Shown piece after piece: positions 1 to 6,287 of a stretch of 11,862 nt of DNA. Every line of letters begins with the position of its first letter. Position 1 is the first letter of the stretch. The DNA lies in NCBI GenBank assembly GCA_964595945.1, contig CAZQSL010000110.1, positions 1 through 11,862 on the forward strand, in the 5' to 3' direction. Below the pieces are notes generated by a model. That model was not told where the DNA came from, did not search any database, and saw only the letters and a program-made list of their open reading frames with translations. Origin of the DNA: CAZQSL01 sp964595945 (GTDB lineage Bacteria > UBP15 > UBA6099 > JAJRTR01). The position numbers were made by a program, and so were the translations under genes.

Positions 1-951
1 TCCGCTCTCGCCACTACCCGGCAGGGAGCCATCGTCGGTATCGGCGACGACTGCGCCGTACTCGCTCCGCCACCCGCCGGCAATGTCACCCTCTGCACCA
101 CCGACATGCTCGTCGAAGGCACGCACTTCCGCCTCGAATGGAGCTCTCCGTGGCAGATCGGCTACAAGGCTGTCGCGGCAAATGTCAGCGACATATTCGC
201 GATGGGCGGCCGCCCCGCCTCGGCAGTCATATCCATCGGCATACGTCCGCGCAAACGAGAATACGTCACAAAACACATGTACGAGGGCATCGCTGCCGCT
301 GCCACTAAATACGGCGTCGCCATCGTCGGCGGCGACACTGTCAAAAGCGAACTCACCACCATCAGCATAACCATGCTCGGCACCGCCCCGGAAAAAAAGG
401 TACTCCTGCGGCGCGGCGCCAGTCCAGGCGACATCGTATGCGTGACTGCCACATGCGGAGACTCAGCCGCCGGTCTTGGCATACTGTTGGCAAAGGGAAA
501 AACCAATCTCACAAAACCCGAGGAAATCCTCGTCGAGCGCCACCTCGTGCCCCAGCCCGACGCCACTGCCGCGGGACTCATCGCCGCCTCGGGCGTGGCG
601 ACTGCCTGCATGGACCTCAGCGACGGCCTCTCGCACGACCTCGCACGCCTCTGCTCCCGCAGCGGCACTGGTGCCGCTGTCGAGGCATCCGCCATCCCCT
701 TATCACGCGAACTCGTCCGCTACTGCAAGACCAACTCCAGACAAGCCTCCGACTACGCGCTCCACGGCGGCGAAGATTATAATCTGCTGTTCACCACACC
801 GCCCCAGGACATCCCGGCGCTCGAAGCCATGGCCGCCACATCGCGAGTACGCATCACGCGCATCGGCACTATCACCACTGCCGAAAAGGGCCTTACGCTC
901 CTGCGCGGCACACCATCCCCCTGGCCAGGAAAAGGCTTCCGCCACTTCTAA
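1..951 (+). CDS. thiL: Thiamine-monophosphate kinase ThiL, 5'-truncated by the window edge
   Basis: ThiL phosphorylates thiamine monophosphate with ATP to make thiamine diphosphate, the last step of thiamine cofactor synthesis in the cytosol. The open frame runs from base 1 to a TAA at 949-951, giving 316 residues. E. coli ThiL has about 325, so only a short N-terminal piece is missing. Visible family motifs, numbered from the first visible residue: GIGDDCAV (13-20), the metal-binding TDMLVEGTHF (34-43), AANVSDIFAMGG (59-70), GGDTVKS (starting near residue 110), MDLSDGLSHDL and HGGEDYNLLFT. These are the Mg/ATP and substrate motifs of the PurM/ThiL (AIR synthase-like) fold. No other thiamine gene is visible, and no terminator follows before the MarC gene 163 bases downstream. 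A TATAAT at 988-993 in that gap lacks a convincing -35. The identification is firm; only the real start lies outside the window. Confidence 0.96.
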   Translation, partial: SALATTRQGAIVGIGDDCAVLAPPPAGNVTLCTTDMLVEGTHFRLEWSSPWQIGYKAVAANVSDIFAMGGRPASAVISIGIRPRKREYVTKHMYEGIAAAATKYGVAIVGGDTVKSELTTISITMLGTAPEKKVLLRRGASPGDIVCVTATCGDSAAGLGILLAKGKTNLTKPEEILVERHLVPQPDATAAGLIAASGVATACMDLSDGLSHDLARLCSRSGTGAAVEASAIPLSRELVRYCKTNSRQASDYALHGGEDYNLLFTTPPQDIPALEAMAATSRVRITRIGTITTAEKGLTLLRGTPSPWPGKGFRHF

Positions 952-1114
952 TTTCCGGCTCCGGTAGCGCAAAACCCTCCATATTCTTATAATTTTCACC
1001 AGACATATTCCCCTGCATGCCGCACAGGATTCAGGGATTATCAGCATTATGAAAACGATACACGTCCGCGTCATCTCGTGATGGCAGACACAACACTCTG
1101 AAAAAGGCAGCTTA

Positions 1115-1717
1115 ATGGAACTCTTTGACTTCAACACCTTTCTCAAGGCATTCATCCCAATGTTCATCGCGGTCGACGTCATCGGCTCGACCCCGTTCGT
1201 CATCAGCATCACCGAAGGCATCGCGCCCCGCGCGCGCCGCAAACTCATCATCCAGAGCGTCATCACTGCCTCATGCGTGGCAGTAATATTCATCGTCGGT
1301 GGCCAGGCGCTGCTGCGCTTTCTGGGCGTAGAACTATATGACTTCCTGATCGCCGGCGGCGTCATAATTTTCCTGATCTCGTCGGCCGACCTCCTCTCGC
1401 CCCACAAGTCCGAAGTGGAGGTCGACCCGCACGTCGGAGTAGTGCCGATCGGCACCCCTCTGCTCGCTGGCCCAGCAGTGCTCACCACTGCCATCATCAC
1501 ACTCGGCACCTGCGGCACACCGGCCACCCTCGCCGCAGTCCTCGTCAACTTCGTCATCGCCGGCATCGTATTCATCAGCTCAGACCTCGTCGTCAAGATA
1601 CTCGGCAAAAGCGGCACGCGCGCCCTTTCCAAAGTCATGGCTCTCGTCATGTGCGCATACGGCATCATGATGATCCGCAATGGCGTCATACAGGTGCTTG
1701 CCGAACTTGCCAAATAG
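1115..1717 (+). CDS. MarC-family integral membrane protein
   Basis: A 200-residue inner-membrane protein of the MarC family (UPF0056), which usually has about 200-220 residues and six transmembrane segments. Despite the name, a role in multiple antibiotic resistance has not held up and the transported substrate is unknown. Hydrophobic segments fall at about 8-30, 47-70, 76-93, 108-132, 138-160 and 172-194. Family landmarks are DVIGSTPFVISIT (21-33), matching the usual DPIGNxPxF motif, and VVPIGTPLLAGPAVLTT (109-125), the paired half-repeat motif, plus GTRALSKVM (167-175). The ATG at 1115 has AAGG at 1104-1107 seven bases upstream. The gene lies 163 bases after thiL and ends at a TAG that overlaps a possible weak terminator. 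Nothing in its neighbours points to a specific role. Confidence 0.93.
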   Translation: MELFDFNTFLKAFIPMFIAVDVIGSTPFVISITEGIAPRARRKLIIQSVITASCVAVIFIVGGQALLRFLGVELYDFLIAGGVIIFLISSADLLSPHKSEVEVDPHVGVVPIGTPLLAGPAVLTTAIITLGTCGTPATLAAVLVNFVIAGIVFISSDLVVKILGKSGTRALSKVMALVMCAYGIMMIRNGVIQVLAELAK

Positions 1718-1751
1718 CAATAACGCACCCCGCTTGTTGCACGATTTTTTT
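1717..1751 (+). terminator. Possible weak intrinsic terminator after the MarC gene
   Basis: GCAATAA (1717-1723) can pair with TTGTTGC (1734-1740), seven pairs including one G-T, around a 10-base loop. Four bases later comes a run of seven T (1745-1751). The stem is weak and the T run is not directly adjacent, so termination may be partial. It sits at the right place, starting on the last base of the stop codon and just before the promoter of the next gene. Confidence 0.4.
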
Positions 1752-1780
1752 GTCCCAAAAGCTCCCGTTGCGGGTATAAT
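1750..1780 (+). promoter_or_regulatory. Probable promoter of the FixL-like kinase gene
   Basis: A perfect TATAAT lies at 1775-1780. The best -35 candidate is TTGTCC at 1750-1755 with a long 19-base spacer, so the -35 is poor. A small inverted repeat, CCCG-TTG-CGGG (1764-1774), abuts the -10 box and could be a regulator site or chance. The untranslated leader would be about 65 bases to the ATG at 1853. Confidence 0.5.
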
Positions 1781-1852
1781 GGAATCTGTAACATTTCATC
1801 GAATTCAACGTTGGGGCTCCCGCACCCACACGGAGACTTGCGACAGGTGGCG

Positions 1853-3052
1853 ATGGACAATTCGATCAGCAACAACCACGGATTCATCTCGACAATCCTC
1901 GACAACATAATCGACGCCGTCATCACCACCGACGAAAACGGCATAATCCATTCTTTCAACAAAAGCGCACAGCACATCTTCGGCTACACACCCGAAGAGA
2001 TCATCGGTCGGAGCGTCTCCGTGCTCATGCCCGACCCCATCAGCGACGAACACCCCTCCTACATGCAGCGCTACATCTCTACCGGCATCCCCCACGTCGT
2101 CGGCATCGGACGCGAATCCGTCGCCGCCAGAAAAGACGGCCAGCTATTCCCGGTCAGCATCGCCATCGGCGAATTTTCCATCGACGGCCGCCACATGTTC
2201 ACTGGCATCATCCGCGACATCACAAGCGTCAAAAACGCCGAACTCAAGGAACGAAAACTCCACGAAGAACTCATCATCGCCGACCGCTCCGCATCACTCG
2301 GCCGCGTCGCCGCAGGCATCGCACACGAAATCAACAACCCCCTCGCAGCCATCCACACAGACCTCCAGCGATTTCAGCTCCTCGGCGACAAGATCATCGC
2401 CGCCGCCGAAAATCTACCCCCGGACAATCCCGTCCGCACAGATGTACTCAAAAACGCCGACAAGATCATCGCCGCCCTCGTACGCGACATATCAGCCATC
2501 TCACGCATCAACAACATCATCAACGCCATGCGAAGCTCCCTGCGGCCCGAACGCTGGATCACCATCGACATGCACAGCGAAATCGACTTCCAGGTCAGCC
2601 TCATCGCAGGCAGCGTCAAGGGCCGGATCGAAATCATCAAAAACTACTGCCACGACACCATCCGCATCCGCTCATGCGGCAGCCAGATCGGACAGGTCAT
2701 CCTCAACCTCCTCACCAACGCCGTAGACGCCATGACGTCAGGCACCATCACCATCACCACCGAAAACCACCCCGAATCCGCCATCATCGAAATTACTGAC
2801 ACAGGCTCCGGCATCTCCAACGAACACCTCGCCAACATCTTCGAACCCTTCTTCACCACAAAATCCGTCGGCCACGGCACTGGCCTCGGCCTCAACATCT
2901 CCCGCCAGATCGCAAAAAACCACTGCGGCCGCCTATTCGTCAAAAACACCGAACTCGGCCACGGCACGACATTCCGTTTCGAAATCTCGAAAAAAAGCTG
3001 CAACGACACTCGAAACGACACCCATTTCGATGCCCCGCACCACTTCATCTGA
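1853..3052 (+). CDS. FixL-like soluble PAS sensor histidine kinase, probable haem-binding oxygen sensor
   Basis: A 399-residue cytosolic histidine kinase with no membrane segment. Start: ATG 1853, with AGGTGG at 1844-1849; an in-frame TTG at 1811 would add 14 residues but has no ribosome site. PAS domain about 12-124, short coiled linker 125-148, dimerisation/phosphoacceptor domain with GIAHEINNP (phosphorylated His158), then ATPase domain: N box VILNLLTNAVD (282-292), G1 DTGSGI (316-321), F box FEPFFTTK (330-337), G2 GHGTGLGL (340-347). The PAS follows Bradyrhizobium FixL closely. Aligned without gaps, His67, Arg73, His81 and Arg87 fall on FixL His200 (haem ligand), Arg206, His214 and Arg220 (oxygen contact). 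The alignment is from memory. No response regulator gene adjoins it, so the phosphorylation target is unknown; an exported-enzyme operon starts 108 bases downstream from its own promoter. Kinase call certain; haem binding inferred. Confidence 0.93.
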   Translation: MDNSISNNHGFISTILDNIIDAVITTDENGIIHSFNKSAQHIFGYTPEEIIGRSVSVLMPDPISDEHPSYMQRYISTGIPHVVGIGRESVAARKDGQLFPVSIAIGEFSIDGRHMFTGIIRDITSVKNAELKERKLHEELIIADRSASLGRVAAGIAHEINNPLAAIHTDLQRFQLLGDKIIAAAENLPPDNPVRTDVLKNADKIIAALVRDISAISRINNIINAMRSSLRPERWITIDMHSEIDFQVSLIAGSVKGRIEIIKNYCHDTIRIRSCGSQIGQVILNLLTNAVDAMTSGTITITTENHPESAIIEITDTGSGISNEHLANIFEPFFTTKSVGHGTGLGLNISRQIAKNHCGRLFVKNTELGHGTTFRFEISKKSCNDTRNDTHFDAPHHFI

Positions 3053-3105
3053 CAGTCAAACACTTTTATCAACATGAAAATTACGAGCAGACTTCGACTC
3101 CCCTA

Positions 3106-3114
3106 TGGTATAAT
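3106..3114 (+). promoter_or_regulatory. Extended -10 promoter of the LinD-like operon
   Basis: TGG directly followed by TATAAT (3109-3114) forms an extended -10 element. No good -35 is seen at 16-18 bases upstream; TTACGA at 3081-3086 is too far away. Transcription would start near 3121, about 40 bases before the ATG at 3160. This separates the operon from the kinase gene upstream. Confidence 0.6.
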
Positions 3115-3159
3115 CTGTACAAGCTTGACTGAATACCGCCACCATGGGGGAGACAATCC

Positions 3160-4692
3160 ATGAAAAAACAACTCGCAGCCATCATCGCAGCCATCATCCT
3201 GCTGCTCACCACACACGGCGCCACCGCACTCAACATCAGGGAAAAAGACACCGCAGGCACCGAACATCCCACCGAAGGCCTCACCGACAAACAGCTCGCC
3301 ATCCAACGATGGTTCGCAGAAATGACATACCTCAACAAAGGCCCGGACAAATGGGACGGCTGGTACTACGATCCCCGCCAACTCGGCAACAACAGCGTCC
3401 GCTACAGCCTCACATTCCTCGGCTCGGCCGCAGCCGCCATGCAATACAAAACCCCCGCCTACCGCGAAGTCAACATTAACATCCTCCGCGACACCATCGA
3501 CAAATTCCTCGACATAAAAACATGGAAATACATCGAAACCTACTGGAGCAAAGAACCCACATTCCCCGACCCCGTAGCCTACGAAAACGTCATGTACAGC
3601 GGCTACCTCGCTCAGGTCATCGTCCTCTACGAATCCATCTCCGGCGACACCAGATACGACAAAAAAGGATTCGACTTCGTCTGGAACGACAAAACACGCA
3701 TCCACTACACCACCCGAAAACTCCTCGAAGCACTCTACAAACAGGCCGACTCCGACCCCCGCGGCGGCATCCCCTGCGAACCCGGCACCATCTTCATCAT
3801 CTGCAACGACTACCCCCACAACGCATTCCGCCTCTACGACTCGATGCACGGCACCAAATTCACCGCCCTCGACGAAAAATGGCGCAAATGGATGCAGGCC
3901 GAAGGCCCACTCCCCCCAGTCAAGGGCAAGGGCTACATGAAAATCTCATACCGCCGCATCGAAAACACATGGACCACCGGATTCGGCGTGCCTGCCGCCG
4001 ACGGTTGGGCTCTCGCATGGATGAAAACCTGGAACCCTGACGTATCGTTCTTCGAAAAAGGCTGTGTCCAGATGTCCAACTACTCACAGTGGAAAGACGA
4101 CGGCGACGGCTCCTACATCCGCGCCGACTCCATCGCGAAACAGGCTTTCGATGTCAACGACGCCATGTCCACATCATTCTACCCACTCGTCGAACGCCAG
4201 TGCTCCACACCAGGCCTCAACAAAACCCACCGCGTCTACTCATGGTTCGAGTCCCGATTCGGCACGGCCCTTGACCTTGACGGCGATGGTGCCACCGACG
4301 CCTACTACTATAATTCCGGCAAAAAAGATAAAGTCTGGAACACTGCCAATCTCGCGCTCTCCATGGTCACAAAAGGCGATTCCCTCAAAAAGATGTTCGC
4401 CTCGTCATTCCACAAGGCCCACGCTTCCGAGCCATTCCTCTCGCACGTCCCGTACCCCAACGTCATGGTGCAGGCCGCTTGGTACTCGCCTGCCTCAAAG
4501 ACCCTCAATTTCACACTCCGCCGCGGAGCAGCCAAGTACAAGACCGTCACCCTCACCTGCGGCAACATCAAGTCAAAGCCACGCTCCATCACCCTCAACG
4601 GCAAATCCATCAAACCCGTCTCGCTCAAAAACGGCACTCTCACCATCACAGCGCCCGTGACCGACAGGGATGTTTATGTCATAAAACTCTGA
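3160..4692 (+). CDS. Exported protein homologous to linalool dehydratase/isomerase (LinD-like alpha/alpha-barrel)
   Basis: A 510-residue exported protein. Signal peptide: MKK, then a hydrophobic core at about 5-17, likely cleaved after ATA (21-23). Start: ATG 3160, with GGGGGAG at 3146-3152. The part from about 45 to 310 resembles Castellaniella LinD, a periplasmic enzyme that hydrates myrcene and isomerises linalool/geraniol. Compared from memory, shared stretches are RYSLTF (81-86), ENVMYSGYL (142-150), LYESISGDTRY (156-166), and GIPCEPGTIFIIC (203-215) leading to LYDSMHGTKF (225-234). Cys206 and Cys215 keep the nine-residue spacing of the two LinD active-site cysteines. The LinD active-site His appears to be Tyr149 here, and the early Cys48 has no obvious match. 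DLDGDGATD (372-380) looks like a calcium loop, and 440-510 looks like an added beta domain. The substrate need not be linalool. First gene of a probable two-gene operon; the next starts 47 bases on. Confidence 0.82.
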   Translation: MKKQLAAIIAAIILLLTTHGATALNIREKDTAGTEHPTEGLTDKQLAIQRWFAEMTYLNKGPDKWDGWYYDPRQLGNNSVRYSLTFLGSAAAAMQYKTPAYREVNINILRDTIDKFLDIKTWKYIETYWSKEPTFPDPVAYENVMYSGYLAQVIVLYESISGDTRYDKKGFDFVWNDKTRIHYTTRKLLEALYKQADSDPRGGIPCEPGTIFIICNDYPHNAFRLYDSMHGTKFTALDEKWRKWMQAEGPLPPVKGKGYMKISYRRIENTWTTGFGVPAADGWALAWMKTWNPDVSFFEKGCVQMSNYSQWKDDGDGSYIRADSIAKQAFDVNDAMSTSFYPLVERQCSTPGLNKTHRVYSWFESRFGTALDLDGDGATDAYYYNSGKKDKVWNTANLALSMVTKGDSLKKMFASSFHKAHASEPFLSHVPYPNVMVQAAWYSPASKTLNFTLRRGAAKYKTVTLTCGNIKSKPRSITLNGKSIKPVSLKNGTLTITAPVTDRDVYVIKL

Positions 4693-4739
4693 TCCGCCGC
4701 GCCAGCTGAACTGTCTGAAACATACAGGGAACATGAAAT

Positions 4740-5612
4740 ATGAAAACAAAGACACTACTCGCAGCCATACTCGTCGCCCTTGCCGCGACAGCATTACCCT
4801 CCCGAGCTGCCGATCAGCCTCCTGCACCGCCAAAACAGACACAGGAAGCAAAACGCACAATAGTAAATGTCGGCGAATTATTCGCTTTCGCGAAACAGTA
4901 CAAAGGCGAACGCATAGTAGTCGTCGGGAAATTCATGAGTCTTTACGGCAAATGCGACAGGCCGGCACCCGTCAGCGGGTCGATCTGGATGATACAGGAC
5001 ACAGACAACGGAGCATGCATCTACGCTCAGGGCCCCGTACCGGAAGGATACTCCACACGCACCAGCAAAGGCATCGGCAAAATGATTTCTGTAGAATGTA
5101 CGATCGCCCGGGGAAGCGGCGGAAGATATTACCTCAGCGTCTATCCCCCTCCATCGCCGCCCCGAAATAACCAGCCACCGGCGAAACCCGGCGCTCAGAC
5201 CGCACCCGCACCCAAACAGGACAAGCCACTACTGTCGCCCACCGATCGGCAGATGATCAAAAAACAGCAGACCGAAGCCACAAAACCCGTCACTGTTTCT
5301 ACTTTATTCTCTTTCAGAGACTATTATCATGACAGAAAATTCTTCATCAAGGGGCTCGTCACGGATGAAAAAGACCCCTCATGCGCCAGAGCCCTTGTTT
5401 CTCAGGCGGATATCCATATTGCCTACTACATAAAAGACCTTGACAATTCATGCGTGGCTGTCGCGATGCCGCCGGACAATGACAATACAGCATTGCCCCG
5501 GCTGGACCAGCCGATTTCAGGTTCACTTACTTCTGTTTATGTCACTCCTGTCGTCAAAATAACTGACACACACGAGCTTTACTACATGGAAATGGTTATA
5601 GAATCGAAATAG
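4740..5612 (+). CDS. Exported protein with two repeated, possibly OB-like domains; function unknown
   Basis: A 290-residue exported protein I do not recognise. Signal peptide: MKTK plus a hydrophobic stretch, likely cleaved around SRAA (21-24). Start: ATG 4740, with AGGGA at 4726-4730. The mature part has two similar domains, about 41-135 and 183-288, joined by a Pro/Ala/Lys-rich linker (136-182). Both begin with V-x-x-LF-x-F followed by Tyr and a basic residue, then V/I-x-G, a Cys, and later a D-x-DN-x-x-C stretch (QDTDNGAC 86-93; KDLDNSC 232-238). This suggests an internal duplication with one matching cysteine pair per domain. The short strand-rich pattern is reminiscent of small OB-fold export proteins, but that fold is a guess. 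It follows the LinD-like gene by 47 bases with no terminator between, so the two are probably co-transcribed and may act together in the periplasm. Confidence 0.85.
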   Translation: MKTKTLLAAILVALAATALPSRAADQPPAPPKQTQEAKRTIVNVGELFAFAKQYKGERIVVVGKFMSLYGKCDRPAPVSGSIWMIQDTDNGACIYAQGPVPEGYSTRTSKGIGKMISVECTIARGSGGRYYLSVYPPPSPPRNNQPPAKPGAQTAPAPKQDKPLLSPTDRQMIKKQQTEATKPVTVSTLFSFRDYYHDRKFFIKGLVTDEKDPSCARALVSQADIHIAYYIKDLDNSCVAVAMPPDNDNTALPRLDQPISGSLTSVYVTPVVKITDTHELYYMEMVIESK

Positions 5613-5617
5613 CCCGT

Positions 5618-5896
5618 CTACACCGGCACTGCTTTCTTGCGGCCGCGTTTTCTCTTTTCCACCTTGATCTTTTTGATCCTGGCTTTTTCGCCCAGTGATT
5701 TTTTTGCGAGCTCTTCGAGGTCTACGCCGTAGATTTTCGAAAAATAGTACGCCGCCTTGAGCGAAATCTTGCGTTCGTTTCTCTCGATGCGCGACACGGT
5801 GGTTTTGTCGATCTCTTCACCAGTCATCGCTACAACGTCCCTGATGGTAAGTCCTGCTGTCTCACGTAACTTTCTGACGTATGCACCAAAGTCCAT
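5618..5896 (-). CDS. Small XRE-family HTH DNA-binding regulator with basic tail
   Basis: A 92-residue cytosolic DNA-binding protein. Residues about 4-67 form a lambda-repressor/XRE helix-turn-helix domain: YVRKLRETAGLTIRDVVAMTG, then TTVSRIERNERKISLKAAYYFSKIYGVDLEEL. A recognition helix around 32-40 (TTVSRIERN) is typical of the family. The tail (71-92) is dense in Lys and Arg and includes RKRGRKK, like an AT-hook but lacking its usual RGRP. Start: ATG 5896-5894 is preferred because AGGGGGTG lies just upstream on this strand; an earlier in-frame ATG would add 20 unlike residues. It ends five bases from the stop of the convergent exported-protein gene. An inverted repeat about 45-60 bases upstream could be its own operator. 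No sensor domain is visible. Its targets are unknown. Confidence 0.88.
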   Translation of the reverse strand: MDFGAYVRKLRETAGLTIRDVVAMTGEEIDKTTVSRIERNERKISLKAAYYFSKIYGVDLEELAKKSLGEKARIKKIKVEKRKRGRKKAVPV

Positions 5897-5939
5897 GCGC
5901 CACCCCCTGTGATTTTTTGCACAAAGTGTATCCATGCAC

Positions 5940-5955
5940 TGATACTGATGTATCA
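5940..5955. promoter_or_regulatory. Inverted repeat, candidate operator upstream of the HTH gene
   Basis: TGATAC (5940-5945) and GTATCA (5950-5955) form a perfect inverted repeat separated by four bases (TGAT). The site lies about 45-60 bases before the HTH start codon, near a possible TTGATA -35 on the - strand. That fits an autoregulatory site for an XRE-type protein. Part of it, read on the - strand, is the 10-mer TGATACATCA, also found in the hybrid-kinase promoter. Confidence 0.5.
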
Positions 5956-5981
5956 ATTCATTACTTTCTCGTTGTATGCAA

Positions 5982-6055
5982 CGTGCCCGAGGCGACTTGA
6001 ACGCCTGACCTTGAGATTCGGAGTCTCACACTCTATCCAACTGAGCTACGGGCAC
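5982..6055 (-). tRNA. tRNA-Arg (anticodon CCG)
   Basis: A complete 74-base cloverleaf on the - strand. The acceptor stem is GTGCCCG (6055-6049) with CGGGCAC (5989-5983), discriminator G at 5982. The D arm is GCTC/GAGT. The anticodon stem TGAGA/TCTCA encloses the loop CTCCGAA, giving anticodon CCG, which reads the Arg codon CGG. The T arm is AGGCG-TTCAAGT-CGCCT. The 3' CCA is not encoded (TTG follows the discriminator), so it must be added by the CCA-adding enzyme. The gene has its own promoter and lies 85 bases before the HTH gene on the same strand. Confidence 0.97.
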
Positions 6056-6073
6056 TTCCCGGGTGTCCACTAT

Positions 6074-6102
6074 AATATAGTGCCAAAATAGCCCCTTGTC
6101 CA
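6074..6102 (-). promoter_or_regulatory. Promoter of the tRNA-Arg gene, with a palindrome on the -10 box
   Basis: Read on the - strand, TGGACA (6102-6097) and TATATT (6079-6074) are spaced by 17 bases; each differs from consensus at one position. Transcription would start roughly a dozen bases before the tRNA. The -10 box sits inside a perfect 15-base inverted repeat, CACTATA-A-TATAGTG (6068-6082). Confidence 0.72.
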
Positions 6103-6221
6103 CAATTAGCTACATGAATAACAATCTGTGGTGTATTTTGTTCCACCATTATTGGATTTCCCCATGTGATATATGTTACATCCCTTTTCTGCGCCACTTT
6201 GTTCCCCCTCCGCTCCCCTTG

Positions 6222-6248
6222 CGGTATCATGTATTATCCCGGTATCAT
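6222..6248 (+). repeat. Two direct copies of CGGTATCAT upstream of the small exported protein
   Basis: CGGTATCAT occurs at 6222-6230 and again at 6240-6248, with starts 18 bases apart, about 40-65 bases before the ATG at 6288. A TATTAT (6232-6237) lies between them and could be a -10, but no matching -35 is seen. The repeats contain GTATCA, the half-site of the inverted repeat near the HTH gene. They may be regulator half-sites. Confidence 0.5.
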
Positions 6249-6287
6249 TCGTATCCGAGGACATCTTGTTACAGGGAGTATCTGACC

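Noticed and set aside
988..993. TATAAT as a promoter for the MarC gene
   Set aside because: No acceptable -35 at 16-18 bases and more than 120 bases from the start codon, so it is not annotated as a promoter.
1811..1852. TTG at 1811 as the kinase start
   Set aside because: No ribosome site upstream, while ATG 1853 has AGGTGG at the right distance and begins the PAS domain in the usual way.
703..1977. A 424-codon open frame on the - strand across thiL, the MarC gene and the kinase start
   Set aside because: It overlaps two certain genes, has no domain-like sequence, and is explained by the C-rich codon bias that removes stops on the opposite strand.
3103..3849. A 248-codon open frame on the - strand inside the LinD-like gene
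   Set aside because: Low-complexity Val/Gly/Phe/Asp composition typical of an antisense shadow; the + strand gene has a signal peptide and homology.
5982..6055. tRNA-Arg as an integration site for a mobile element
   Set aside because: No integrase gene and no second copy of the tRNA 3' end were seen in the window; the gene is intact with its own promoter.
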